Below the pieces are notes generated by a model. The model was not told where the DNA came from, ran no database searches, and was given only the letters and a program-made list of their open reading frames with translations. DNA of 64,000 nucleotides from an uncultured Bacteroidales bacterium (GTDB taxonomy: Bacteria; Bacteroidota; Bacteroidia; Bacteroidales; UBA11471), in contig CANQDQ010000004.1 in NCBI GenBank assembly GCA_947593515.1, positions 1 to 64,000 on the forward strand. Direction: 5' to 3'. A program made the translations under genes and the position numbers. This document shows, piece by piece, positions 16,429-25,295 of this stretch. The number at the start of each line of letters is the position of its first letter. Position 1 is the first letter of the stretch.

Positions 16429-17613
16429 TCAAAACAGTTCGCGGATATTCCACTGCAAAAATTCTTCGACAGGGACACCGTCCGAGCCGACCACAAACGA
16501 ATGCTTCGGGCGAAAACGTTCGACGAACTCGGGCAGACCGGCATTCGCGATGCGACCGCCGCTCTTGACCTCGATGGCTACGCACCGGTGGTTGCTCTCG
16601 ACCACGAAATCGACCTTTTTGTTGCCGGCGCGCCAGTAATAGACCTTGTAATCCTGTTCTTCGGCGTTGTTAAGGATATGCGCTCCGACGGCGCTCTCCA
16701 CCCAGCGCCCCCACTCGGCGGGTGCGGTATATACCTTCCCGAAAGCAGCTCCCGACAAGGCGCTCAACAGCGAGGTGTTATAGACGCAGAGTTTGGGCAC
16801 GGAATTATATTTGCGCGCATTGTCGTTGGCATACTTTTGCAGACCGCACAAGAGTTGCGACTCGTCGAGCGTCGTCAGATAGTTTGCCAACGTAGTAACA
16901 TTGCCGGCATCTTGCAGCTGCCCGAGCAACTTCGTCAATGAAATCTCTTTGCCGGAATAGGTGCAGCCCAACATGAAGAGCTGTTTCATCAGTTCGGGTT
17001 TATAGACGGTTTTCGTTATCAATATATCGCGCTCGATAGCCGGCGCTATGATGCTGTCTTTGATGTATTTCCGCCAACGGGTCTCGTCGCTCATCAGGTG
17101 CGCACCGCCCGGATAGCCGCCGAAGAAAATATAATGCTCGGCATCTAACCCGAACGCATCGTGCATCTCCCGATAACTCCAATGGGGCATTCGTATCAGT
17201 TCGTAGCGCCCCGCCAGCGATTCCGTAAGACCGTCTTTGAGCAGCAGGCGCGACGAGCCGAGAATGACGACTTTCAAATTCACATCGTGAAATGTGTCGG
17301 CGTCCCACTGCCGCTTGACCGCCTCGCTCCAATTGTCTATCTTGTGCACCTCGTCGATGACGAGCAGATATTCGGCGTGCCCGCCCAAACGCATGCGTGC
17401 CCGTGCAGTCTCCCACACCTCGCCAATCCACGCCGTATTTTCTTTGGGTATGCCGTCGGCCGACACGAGCATATTCGGGATAGCCGTTTCCTGTAACACT
17501 TGTTTGACCATAGTGGATTTCCCCACCTGACGCGGACCGCAGATAACCTGAATCATACGGCGCGGCTCAGCCAGTCGGGCTGCCAATTCATCGTATTGCG
17601 CTCTTCTATACAT
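16429..17613 (-). CDS. DUF4143-family ATPase with nuclease-like C-terminus
   Basis: 394 residues from the ATG at 17613. A TTG at 17637 would lie within the -7 promoter box TATCTTTG, so it is rejected as start. Walker A is GPRQVGKS (26-33), Walker B is LLVIDE (83-88), then a sensor serine in VILGSSRLLL. The C-terminal DUF4143 part contains KVDFVVESNHRCVAIEVKSG, with the D...ExK spacing of PD-(D/E)xK nucleases. Such ATPases are common in Bacteroidetes and often vary between strains; no role is established. A tandem array of 22-bp repeats lies directly upstream of its promoter. Confidence 0.88.
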   Translation of the reverse strand: MYRRAQYDELAARLAEPRRMIQVICGPRQVGKSTMVKQVLQETAIPNMLVSADGIPKENTAWIGEVWETARARMRLGGHAEYLLVIDEVHKIDNWSEAVKRQWDADTFHDVNLKVVILGSSRLLLKDGLTESLAGRYELIRMPHWSYREMHDAFGLDAEHYIFFGGYPGGAHLMSDETRWRKYIKDSIIAPAIERDILITKTVYKPELMKQLFMLGCTYSGKEISLTKLLGQLQDAGNVTTLANYLTTLDESQLLCGLQKYANDNARKYNSVPKLCVYNTSLLSALSGAAFGKVYTAPAEWGRWVESAVGAHILNNAEEQDYKVYYWRAGNKKVDFVVESNHRCVAIEVKSGGRIANAGLPEFVERFRPKHSFVVGSDGVPVEEFLQWNIRELF

Positions 17614-17634
17614 AACTTGCTTATTTATTTGCTG

Positions 17635-17662
17635 CAAAGATACACAAAATGTTCAAATCTCA
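17635..17662 (-). promoter_or_regulatory. Promoter of the DUF4143 ATPase gene
   Basis: Minus strand: TTG, an 18-bp spacer, then TATCTTTG at 17635-17642, only 21 bp before the ATG. The leader is therefore very short. Confidence 0.6.
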
Positions 17663-17670
17663 AAAATATT

Positions 17671-17769
17671 TTACTCAAATCTTTCTTGAAATTTACTCAA
17701 ATCTCATTTGAAATTTACTCAAATCTCACTTAGAATTTACTCAAATCTGTTTTCGATTTTACTCAAAAG
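17671..17769. repeat. Tandem array of 22-bp direct repeats (4.5 copies)
   Basis: Units start at 17671, 17693, 17715, 17737 and 17759; each begins TTACTCAAATCT and has a more variable second half. The period is about two helical turns, so a protein could bind all copies on one DNA face. The array starts just upstream of the -33 box of the DUF4143 gene, reading as repeated AGATTTGAGTAA on that gene's coding strand. The unit is too short and lacks spacers, so it is not CRISPR. Confidence 0.85.
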
Positions 17770-18146
17770 TAAGTATGGGCAATCGTCTTTTACGTTTATT
17801 CTCTCTTTCATATATTATATATTCTTTCTGCATCTTCGGGACATCGGAAAATCGTTGCAACCGGCATTTACAGGTCGGCATAATAAAAAAAGTTTTGCCT
17901 TTTATGCTGTTATCTGTTGATTTATAGCTATATTTGCAGTACGGAGTTACGGTACGAAAACAGGGGGGGGAGGAGGAAATACGCGATGCGAGCGGATTTC
18001 CGGCAATCTCCGAATCGGAGTTGTTATCGTATCATTTTAGGACATATCATTTTGCAGAAATGGCATACCGCCTTCTCTCGCCGGAAAGAAGAATAGGAAA
18101 AGGTTGAAGAAGGGTAAGCCGTTTTTTTAAGAAAAGAATAAAAGTG
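17770..18146. other. Intergenic region before the DUF2461 gene
   Basis: No gene is supported. It has a -7-like box TATATTTG at 17929-17936 on the plus strand without a -33 partner, and a run of eight G at 17963-17970 in what would be the leader of the next gene. Confidence 0.45.
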
Positions 18147-18812
18147 ATGAAAGAGATTTTGGATTTCCTGCGCCGTCTGCGCCAACACAACAACCGCGAG
18201 TGGTTCAATGCCCACAAAGAGGAATACACACGCCTGCGGAAAGATTTTGAGCTGTATATCAACCAAATTATCGCCCTGCTTAGCGAAAAGGACGAGGAGT
18301 TGCGCGGGCTCGAAGCCAAAGACTGCATGTTCCGCATCTACCGCGATATACGTTTCTCGCAAGACAAAACGCCTTATAAAACCTATTTTTCGGCATACAT
18401 GGTGCGGGGCGGCAAGAACTCGCCGCGTGCGGGTTATTACCTCCACATCGAGCCGGATAATTGCTTGTATGCCGGCGGATTGTGGTGCCCTGAGCCGCAT
18501 TTGCTGAAAGCCGTGCGGCAAGCCGTGTACGACAATTGCGACGAATTTCGCGAGATATTGGAGAACCCCGATTTCAAGCGGCTCTATACAGGGCTCGACA
18601 CCGAGCGCAGCCTCAAAATCATGCCGCGACCCTTTCCTAAGGATTTTGCCTATCCCGAGCTGTTGATGCAGCGCGACTACACGGTGTATGGGCACAAGGA
18701 CGAATCGTTTTTCCAACAAAAGGAGTGGCTGCACCGTGCTGCCGAAGAATTGCTGCTGATGCAGCCGTTCAACCGTTTTCTCAACTATACGTGCGACGAA
18801 ATTTTGGAGTAG
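18147..18812 (+). CDS. DUF2461-family protein
   Basis: 221 residues. The start is the ATG at 18147; a GTG directly before it would add one residue. The DUF2461 signature is well conserved: LRRLRQHNNREWFNAHKEEY near the N-terminus, then FRIYRDIRFSQDKTPYKTYF, and YYLHIEPDNCLYAGGLWCPE. The family is widespread in bacteria and fungi and has no settled biochemical function. The gene stands alone and is convergent with pstB, whose stop is 51 bp away. Confidence 0.88.
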   Translation: MKEILDFLRRLRQHNNREWFNAHKEEYTRLRKDFELYINQIIALLSEKDEELRGLEAKDCMFRIYRDIRFSQDKTPYKTYFSAYMVRGGKNSPRAGYYLHIEPDNCLYAGGLWCPEPHLLKAVRQAVYDNCDEFREILENPDFKRLYTGLDTERSLKIMPRPFPKDFAYPELLMQRDYTVYGHKDESFFQQKEWLHRAAEELLLMQPFNRFLNYTCDEILE

Positions 18813-18863
18813 TCGCCGGCAATTTCCGTTTGCTTTGCTGCCGATAGGGTGGGGCGGGCGTTT

Positions 18864-19730
18864 TTAGCTGAATACCCCGCTGAGATACTGTTTGGTAAGT
18901 TCGTGCTGCGGATTTTTGAAAAGCTCTTCCGCCGTGCCTTGCTCTATCACTTCGCCCATGTACATGAATACCACGTAGTCGGCGATGCGCAGCGCCTGAC
19001 GCAGCGTGTGTGTTACCATAATGATGCCGTAGCGTTTGCGCAGTTTGGCGAAGAGGTCTTCGATGTGCTTGCTCGATATGGGGTCGAGCGCCGACGTCGA
19101 TTCGTCGGCGAGAATGAATTGCGGCTCCACCGCAAGACCGCGTGCGAGGCACAGCCGCTGCTGCTGTCCGATGGAGAGCGCCGACGCCGGCGTGTGCAGG
19201 CGGTCTTTCACTTCGTCCCATAGATTCACGTTGCGCAGGTATTTTTCCACGATGCTGTCGAGTTTCTTGCGGTTGCGTTCCCCGTGTATGCGGCAGCCGT
19301 AGGTTATGTTGTCGTATATCGACATGGGCAGCGGGGTGGGGCGCTGCGAGAGCAGCCCTATTTTTTTGCGGATATGGGTGATTTCGGCTTTCCGGTCGTA
19401 AATGTCTTCGCCGTCCACGCACACGCGACCCGTAACGCGCAGGTGTTCGGTCGTTTCTATCATGCGGTTGATGCTGCGCAGCAACGTGGTTTTTCCGCAC
19501 CCCGAAGGACCGATGATGCAGGTTATCTTTTTGTCGTGCAGGGACAAATTGATATTTTTCAAGATATGTTGTTCGCGGATATAGACGTTCAGGTTTTCGA
19601 TGTCGATAACCGCGTCTTCGCTTTTTTCACCCTCTTCTTCGACGAAGGGCGCCTCCGGTTTTTCGGTACTGCTTTTCCAAAAAGCGAACCGCTGCAATAT
19701 ACGGGACGATTCCGATTTTTCTTTCTCCAT
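18864..19730 (-). CDS. pstB: Phosphate ABC transporter ATP-binding protein PstB
   Basis: 288 residues, a little longer than E. coli PstB (257) because of a charged N-terminal extension of about 40 residues (KSSTEKPEAPFVEEEGEK). Walker A is GPSGCGKT, the ABC signature is ALSIGQQQRL, Walker B is FILADESTSALD, and the H-loop is VTHTLRQA. It powers uptake of inorganic phosphate at the inner membrane with PstC and PstA. The start codon overlaps the pstA stop (TAATG). No phoU follows; the next gene is convergent. Confidence 0.96.
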   Translation of the reverse strand: MEKEKSESSRILQRFAFWKSSTEKPEAPFVEEEGEKSEDAVIDIENLNVYIREQHILKNINLSLHDKKITCIIGPSGCGKTTLLRSINRMIETTEHLRVTGRVCVDGEDIYDRKAEITHIRKKIGLLSQRPTPLPMSIYDNITYGCRIHGERNRKKLDSIVEKYLRNVNLWDEVKDRLHTPASALSIGQQQRLCLARGLAVEPQFILADESTSALDPISSKHIEDLFAKLRKRYGIIMVTHTLRQALRIADYVVFMYMGEVIEQGTAEELFKNPQHELTKQYLSGVFS

Positions 19731-20578
19731 TATTTTATTTTGTTTTTAGAGAATCTGTGGGTAATCATGCGCCCGACGATGCTCAATATCAATACGATAA
19801 GCGTAAGCAGCATGGCGGCGGCGTAGGCGCGTTCGCGCACGTCGGGTATGGGGCTGCTCAGCTGGAAGAAGATAGCCAGCGGCAGCGTGGCGGCGGGTTG
19901 GTCGAGCGATGTGGGTATGCTGTCGGTGAATCCGGCGGTGAACATCACGCCTGCCGCGTCGCCTATGGCGCGGCCTATCGACAGCAGCGTGGCGGTGGCT
20001 ATGCCCGGCAGTATCTGCCGTATTGCCACTTTGATGACTTCGTAGCGGGTGGCGCCCAGCGAGTAGGTGGCATCGAGCAGGTGGCGGGGCAGCTGTCGAG
20101 CCACTTCGTCCATCGACCGCACGAATATGGGTATGATGAGCAGCGTGATGACGATGATGCCGCCCAGCAGCGAGGTGCGCAGCCCGAGCGAAATCATGAT
20201 GGCGAATCCGAATGCGCCGTAGACTATCGACGGTATGCCGTAAAGCACGTCGAACGACAGCCGCGAGAGGCTTGCCAGCTTCGAGTCGCTTTTCAGGTAG
20301 ATGTTGATATAGAACACGATAGGTATGCTGATAAGCAGCCCCAATACCGTCGAGGCGCCCACGATGTAGAGCGAGCCGACGATAGCGTTGAGCACGCCGC
20401 CCTCTTTGCCGATGTAGAATCCTCCGCCCGGCAGCTGCGTTATCATGTCCCACGACATGGCAGGCCAGCCGTTGCGCACGATCGTGATAAGAATGCTTCC
20501 CAAAAATCCGAAGACGAGGATTACCGAGATAATCATCAGTCCGAGAAATATTTTTTCAACGATGAATTTGCTTTTCAT
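19730..20578 (-). CDS. pstA: Phosphate ABC transporter permease PstA
   Basis: 282 residues with six predicted membrane segments starting at FLGLMIISVILVFGF. The binding-protein-dependent transporter (EAA) loop is present around LPRHLLDATYSLGATRYEVI. It pairs with PstC to form the phosphate channel. The first segment is preceded by a short cytoplasmic MKSKFIVEK. It begins 19 bp after pstC. Confidence 0.95.
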   Translation of the reverse strand: MKSKFIVEKIFLGLMIISVILVFGFLGSILITIVRNGWPAMSWDMITQLPGGGFYIGKEGGVLNAIVGSLYIVGASTVLGLLISIPIVFYINIYLKSDSKLASLSRLSFDVLYGIPSIVYGAFGFAIMISLGLRTSLLGGIIVITLLIIPIFVRSMDEVARQLPRHLLDATYSLGATRYEVIKVAIRQILPGIATATLLSIGRAIGDAAGVMFTAGFTDSIPTSLDQPAATLPLAIFFQLSSPIPDVRERAYAAAMLLTLIVLILSIVGRMITHRFSKNKIK

Positions 20579-20597
20579 GGCGCAGCTCCTTATCCGG

Positions 20598-21506
20598 TCA
20601 AAGTTTGAAATTCCGTTCGATATTCCGCAGCACCCACCGCGAAATAATGTTGAATATCAAGATGATGAAAAACAAAATGAAGGCGGCGAACATCAGTGCC
20701 GATTCATACAGCGGCAGCGAGAGCATTTCGCCGTAGTTGTTGGCGATGAGAGCGGGCAGGGGGTAACACGGGTCGAACAGCGAGCGCGGTATCGCCGCGT
20801 AGTTGCCGCACACCATCAGCACCGCGATGGTTTCGCCGAAGGCTTTCGATATGGAGAGCACCACGGCGGCGACGATGCCCGGCAGCGCTTTCCGCAAAAT
20901 CACTTTCCAGCAGGTCTGCCACTTGGTTGCGCCCAACGATGCCGACGCTTCGCGATAGTCCTGCGGCACGATGGTGAAAATCTCGATGAGCAGGCTCACC
21001 AATATGGGCAGTATCATCACGCCCAGCACCACGCCGCTCGCCAGCACCGTGTAGCCGCTCGTGTAATCCACGAATTTCGGACCCAGCCGGTCGGCAATCC
21101 ACGGCACGATGATGAGCGTGCCCCACACGCCGTACACGACGGAGGGTATGCCCGCCAGAATATCGAATATGGGAAACACCACCCGCTTCACCCACGAGCC
21201 GGCATACTCCGTCAGGAACAGGGCCGACAGCAGGGCGATGGGCAGCGCGATGGCTATCGACAGCGCCGTAACGAACAGCGTCCCCACGATGAAAGGCAGG
21301 AATCCGAATTCCCCGCTGAGCGGCTTCCACTCCCGCCCCGACAGCAGCCCCCACAGCGAGTGCTCCGACAGTATGAGCCGGCTTTTGAAAAACAGTCCGA
21401 TGCCTATCGCCACCAGTAAAAACAACGACAGCCATGTCAATACACGCATGACCGTGCGCATGGCTTTGTCTTTGTAGAGGCGTCGTTGCAGCAGCGGGAG
21501 ACTCAT
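20598..21506 (-). CDS. pstC: Phosphate ABC transporter permease PstC
   Basis: 302 residues with six predicted membrane segments. The EAA loop reads DYREASASLGATKWQTCWKV. The segment LSGEFGFLPFIVGTLFVTAL is typical of PstC. The gene starts 4 bp before the pstS stop on the same strand, so the four pst genes form one operon in the order S-C-A-B. Confidence 0.95.
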   Translation of the reverse strand: MSLPLLQRRLYKDKAMRTVMRVLTWLSLFLLVAIGIGLFFKSRLILSEHSLWGLLSGREWKPLSGEFGFLPFIVGTLFVTALSIAIALPIALLSALFLTEYAGSWVKRVVFPIFDILAGIPSVVYGVWGTLIIVPWIADRLGPKFVDYTSGYTVLASGVVLGVMILPILVSLLIEIFTIVPQDYREASASLGATKWQTCWKVILRKALPGIVAAVVLSISKAFGETIAVLMVCGNYAAIPRSLFDPCYPLPALIANNYGEMLSLPLYESALMFAAFILFFIILIFNIISRWVLRNIERNFKL

Positions 21507-21510
21507 GATT

Positions 21511-22494
21511 TTAGGGGTTCAGTTTGGCGAGTTCGCTGTCTATCGTACTTTGCGGCAGCGGTATGTAGCCCGTTTCTATGGCGTATTTCTGCCCTTCGGT
21601 CAGGGCGAAACGTATAAATTCCACGACGACCTCGTTTTGCGGCATACCGTTGCTTACCAAGTAGAGGTTGCGGGCGGGGGGCGAGGGGTAGCGACCGTCG
21701 CCTATGGCGGCAATCAAGTCCGGAGTCGTGTCGTAGAAAAGTTCGTCCGCATCGATTTGTCCGTTTTCGTCGGTGTCGATGGGGAGCACTGCCATGCCCT
21801 CGTAAGGCTTGCGCGTGCGCATATCATATATATAGGCGATGTTGTTGTAACCGATGCCCACTTTGTCTTTCTGTATGGCGGCAGCCACGCCCGGGTCGCT
21901 ATATACTGCCGTGCCTTCGAGCTGTTCCTGCCGTTTGCCGAACCACGCCGCCCACGTCTCCGCAGCCCCGCAGGCGTCGGAGCGAGTATATACGTGTATG
22001 GGTATGCTGCTGTCGGTGCCCAACAGGTCGCCGTAGGTGGCGTATTCGTTGTTCCACAGCGCCGATGCCGTTTCGCGGCGCAGCCCTTGGCGGCAAAGCT
22101 CGTCGTACAGCGGATTTTCACGGTTTATCGTAGCCACTACGGCATCTTTCGTAACGGCGAAGCCGAAAGCACCGTTCTCTTTCTCCACGTCGTAAATCTC
22201 GCGCGACACCATGCCCAGATCCACGACCTTCGCCAGCGCGTCGGTCATGCCTTTGCCGGCGCCGCCGCCTGAAATGTCGATGCGCACCTGCGGGTGCAGC
22301 TTGCGAAACTCTTCCGACCATTTCACTACCATCGGATAGAGCGCGAATGCCCCCGAAAACGAAATGCTGCCCGTCAGCGAATCGCCCGCCGCAGCCGTTG
22401 TCGCTTCGTTTGTTGCACTGTTGCCTCCGCTCTTTTGCCGGCAGCCTGCCGATAAGAGCAGCAGCCCTGCGAGAAGTATCGATACGTTTTTCAT
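21511..22494 (-). CDS. pstS: Phosphate-binding lipoprotein PstS
   Basis: 327 residues from the ATG at 22494, where the signal peptide MKNVSILLAGLLLLSAGC begins; the longer frame back to 22551 has no signal-like start. The lipobox cysteine is residue 18. Phosphate-binding motifs: SISFSGAFALYPMV near residue 50, DISGGGAGKGMTDAL, and YTRSDACGAAETWAAWF. It hands phosphate to PstCA. No array like the 11-bp repeats at 52.24 kb is visible upstream; a -7 box TAAATTTG lies at 22556-22563. Confidence 0.93.
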   Translation of the reverse strand: MKNVSILLAGLLLLSAGCRQKSGGNSATNEATTAAAGDSLTGSISFSGAFALYPMVVKWSEEFRKLHPQVRIDISGGGAGKGMTDALAKVVDLGMVSREIYDVEKENGAFGFAVTKDAVVATINRENPLYDELCRQGLRRETASALWNNEYATYGDLLGTDSSIPIHVYTRSDACGAAETWAAWFGKRQEQLEGTAVYSDPGVAAAIQKDKVGIGYNNIAYIYDMRTRKPYEGMAVLPIDTDENGQIDADELFYDTTPDLIAAIGDGRYPSPPARNLYLVSNGMPQNEVVVEFIRFALTEGQKYAIETGYIPLPQSTIDSELAKLNP

Positions 22495-22555
22495 ATCCGT
22501 TTGGTTAAAAATATTCATATCGGAAAACAATCCGATATAAAATCGAAACAATTTG

Positions 22556-22563
22556 CAAATTTA
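22556..22563 (-). promoter_or_regulatory. Putative -7 box of the pst operon
   Basis: The minus strand reads TAAATTTG, 62 bp before the pstS ATG. No TTG is found at the expected -33 distance, as is usual for promoters that need a response regulator. Confidence 0.45.
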
Positions 22564-22764
22564 CGAATAAAATTCGTGATATAGGTTATAATAGACCTAT
22601 TTTAATTTTCTTTCACGCCCGTATGCCTTTTGCCTGCAAGGCGATAAAAAAATTTCAGAAATTCTTCACTTTCATCAAAGATAATTAATAACGCTCCAAA
22701 AGTATTATATAAACCCTCTTTTGGGAGGAATATACTGGGATTAATAAAAATAGGTTAGATAGTT

Positions 22765-22936
22765 ATGGCAATAGAGCGGATAAAAAATCTGCCGTGAAAA
22801 TGGTGCGGAAGCAGAGGCGCAGGCTCCCGTAATCGTGTCGGCGAGCCGTTCGACGGATATTCCTGTATTTTATGTCGACTTCCGATTCGGAGAGAGTTTT
22901 GCAAATAAAGCAAAAATTTTTAGCGGAAAATTTTGA
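22765..22936 (+). pseudogene. Frameshifted N-terminal relic of a DUF1848 gene
   Basis: From the ATG at 22765 the frame reads MAIERIKNLP and stops at 22797. In the next frame it continues ENGAEAEAQAPVIVSASRS, then TDIPVFYVDF, before becoming unrelated and stopping at 22936. VIxSASRxTDIPxFY is the N-terminal signature of DUF1848 proteins. The rest of the gene is gone; the LRR gene starts 61 bp later. Confidence 0.6.
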
Positions 22937-22996
22937 AAATTCATTTTATAAAAATATTTTTTTGCGAAAAGAATTGAATAACCAACAAAATAGATT

Positions 22997-24799
22997 ATGA
23001 AAAAAAGTTTACTGTTTTTAGTCGTTTCCGCGCTTTTGTGGGGCGGAGCGGCAACGGTGCAAGCCGAAATCTATTCCGGCGAATGCGGTGCCGATGGCGC
23101 CAATGTTACTTGGAAACTCGATACCGAGACGGGCTTACTCGAAATTTCCGGTACGGGGGCAATGGAAAATTATTATGGTTATTATTCGTCGTCCCCATGG
23201 CTTAATTATTGCACATCGATTACTTCGTTAACGATAGGAGATGGTGTTACCTCTATCGGTGACTATGCTTTTTCCGATTGCTCCGGCTTGACGTCGGTAA
23301 CAATTCCTGAAAGTGTTCAGACTATCGGTGACGGGGCTTTTTCCGGTTGCAGCGGTTTGACAGAATTTAAGGGAAAATTTGCATCGGACAACGGGCATTG
23401 TCTTATTGTAAATGATACCTTGAAAGCCTTTGCACCGAGCGGATTGGCCCAATATATCATACCTGACGAAGTTAAGGTCATCGGCGGCAGAGCTTTTGAA
23501 TTTTGTACGTGCTTGACGTCGGTAACGATACGCGAGGGCGTTACAAGTATCGGTGAAGATGCTTTTTGCGATTGTGAGAGTTTAACGTCGGTAATGATAG
23601 AAAATGGCGTTCAGACTATCGGCGACGATGCTTTTTACAATTGCACGGGTTTGACGTTGGTAACAATTCCTGAGAGTGTTCAGGTTATCGGTGAGAGGGC
23701 TTTTTACGGTTGCGACGGCTTGACAGAATTTAAGGGGAAATTTGCAGTAGACAACTGTTGTCTTATTGTAAACGATACCTTAAAAGTGTTTGCACACAAT
23801 TGCGGTCTGTCCGAATATACCATACCCGATGAAGTTAAAGTTATCGGCGAGAGGGCTTTTTCCGGTTGCCCGAGCTTGACATCGGTAACGATACCCGAGA
23901 GTGTTACCGCCATCGACAACGATGCTTTTTCGTGGTGCGACGGCTTGACGTCGATAACGATAGGCGAGGGCGTTACCTCTATCGGCGAGAGAGCTTTTTC
24001 CCTTTGTGAGAGCTTGGAGTCGGTAACGATACCCAATAGTGTTACCGTTATCGGCAAGGATGCTTTTGCGTGTTGCGAAAGTTTGATGTCGGTAACGATA
24101 GGCGAAAGTGTTACCTCTATCGGCAACGGTGCTTTTGGTGCTTGCAAGAGCTTGGAAAAATTTGAAGGGAAATGGGCATCGGAAGATAATCGTTGCCTTA
24201 TCGTAAACGATACGCTCCGATTTTTTGCACAGGGTGGATTGCCTTCTTATTCTATACCCAATGGCGTTACCGCTATCGGCAATGATGCTTTTGTCCGTTG
24301 CACGGCTTTGGAGTCGGTAACGATACCCCCAAGTGTTACGTCTATCGGTAACGATGCTTTTGACTGGTGTGAGGCTTTGGAGTCGGTAACGATAGGTGAG
24401 GGCGTTACCTCTATCGGCAAAAGTGCTTTTTTCAGTTGCGAGAGCTTGAAGTCGGTAACTGCCTGTAATCCGACACCGGTGAATATTGTAATAACAGATG
24501 AATGGGAAGAAGTCTACTTTGCTTTCGAGTATGTGAATTGTGCCAAGTGCACGCTCTATGTACCTGCCGAATCGGTAGAAAAGTACAAAGCCGCTGAAGG
24601 GTGGAAAGAGTTCGGAACGATATTGCCGATAGGAGCGTCCGCTATTACGGAAACGCAGCAAGAGCAAGCCGACGGACACATAACGGTGTATAATCTGCAA
24701 GGCGTGCCGGTACTCGAAACCGATGATGCCGCCGCCCTCCGCAAGTTGTCTGCCGGCGCCTACATCGTGAACGGCAAGAAAATGATTATCGCCCGATAG
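22997..24799 (+). CDS. BspA-type leucine-rich-repeat secreted protein
   Basis: 600 residues with a Sec signal peptide (cleavage near VQAE, residue 24). It contains about a dozen LRR_5 (BspA/Treponema) repeats of about 23 residues with the core LTSVTIPESVTSIGxDAFxxC. A higher-order module recurs three times: a line of repeats is closed by an FKGKFASDNGHCLIVNDTL-like strand block at about residues 125, 245 and 390. The last 50 residues (VYNLQGVPVLETDD, LSAGAYIVNGKKMIIAR) look like a type IX secretion or cell-surface sorting tail. Family members bind host matrix proteins or act as surface adhesins; no ligand can be inferred here. Confidence 0.85.
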   Translation: MKKSLLFLVVSALLWGGAATVQAEIYSGECGADGANVTWKLDTETGLLEISGTGAMENYYGYYSSSPWLNYCTSITSLTIGDGVTSIGDYAFSDCSGLTSVTIPESVQTIGDGAFSGCSGLTEFKGKFASDNGHCLIVNDTLKAFAPSGLAQYIIPDEVKVIGGRAFEFCTCLTSVTIREGVTSIGEDAFCDCESLTSVMIENGVQTIGDDAFYNCTGLTLVTIPESVQVIGERAFYGCDGLTEFKGKFAVDNCCLIVNDTLKVFAHNCGLSEYTIPDEVKVIGERAFSGCPSLTSVTIPESVTAIDNDAFSWCDGLTSITIGEGVTSIGERAFSLCESLESVTIPNSVTVIGKDAFACCESLMSVTIGESVTSIGNGAFGACKSLEKFEGKWASEDNRCLIVNDTLRFFAQGGLPSYSIPNGVTAIGNDAFVRCTALESVTIPPSVTSIGNDAFDWCEALESVTIGEGVTSIGKSAFFSCESLKSVTACNPTPVNIVITDEWEEVYFAFEYVNCAKCTLYVPAESVEKYKAAEGWKEFGTILPIGASAITETQQEQADGHITVYNLQGVPVLETDDAAALRKLSAGAYIVNGKKMIIAR

Positions 24800-24864
24800 C
24801 GCGAATATTACAGCAAAAGACGATAGAATGAAAAGAAAATTTTCTGAATAATAATCTTTAACGT

Positions 24865-24895
24865 GCCGCCCTGCCTCACGCAGGGCGGCTTTTTC
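24865..24895 (+). terminator. Intrinsic terminator after the LRR gene
   Basis: GCCGCCCTGC-CTCAC-GCAGGGCGGC followed by TTTTTC: a 10-bp perfect stem, 5-nt loop and U-tract. Confidence 0.9.
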
Positions 24896-24962
24896 TATAT
24901 ACGAAGAAAAAAGTCGTTTGCAGCAGGTGCGAAAAATATTTTGTAATTATTTCGGGAGAAAA

Positions 24963-24994
24963 TTTGGAAGGTATGTTGAAAATCGCTTACTTTG
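24963..24994 (+). promoter_or_regulatory. Promoter of rpmB-rpmG
   Basis: TTTG (24963-24966), a 20-bp spacer, then TTACTTTG (24987-24994), one base from the -7 consensus. The start point lies about 45 bp before the rpmB ATG. Confidence 0.65.
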
Positions 24995-25044
24995 CACTCT
25001 GTTTTGCAAACACCCTTGAATAAAATAATAAAATAGATAGCGAG

Positions 25045-25284
25045 ATGTCTAAAATTTGTCAGATTACGGGAAAGAAAGCCATGGTTGGCAATAACGTATC
25101 CCACTCGAAAAGACGTACGAAGAGAAGATTCAACGTCAATTTATTTACCAAAAAGTTCTATTGGGTAGAACAGGATTGCTGGATCAGCTTGCGCATTTCG
25201 GCAGCAGGTCTGCGCACCATCAACAAAATGGGTCTGGACGCCGCTCTGAAACAGGCAGCCAGCAAAGGTTATCTAAACGCTTAA
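25045..25284 (+). CDS. rpmB: 50S ribosomal protein bL28
   Basis: 79 residues, full length for bL28 of Bacteroidetes. It begins [20 protein letters not shown] and has the typical [20 protein letters not shown] segment. It binds 23S rRNA near the exit site region. First gene of a three-gene ribosomal set; rpmG starts 11 bp later. There is no zinc CxxC pair. Confidence 0.97.
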   Translation: MSKICQITGKKAMVGNNVSHSKRRTKRRFNVNLFTKKFYWVEQDCWISLRISAAGLRTINKMGLDAALKQAASKGYLNA

Positions 25285-25295
25285 TGTAAGAGGAT

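Noticed and set aside
17671-17769. Tandem repeats as a CRISPR array
   Set aside because: Units are 22 bp head to tail without spacers, and no cas genes are nearby.
22495-22620. Pho box before pstS
   Set aside because: I looked for 11-bp phased TTGTWAY units like those at 52243-52275 and found none; only a -7 box and a small imperfect palindrome (ATAGGT ... ACCTAT) are visible.
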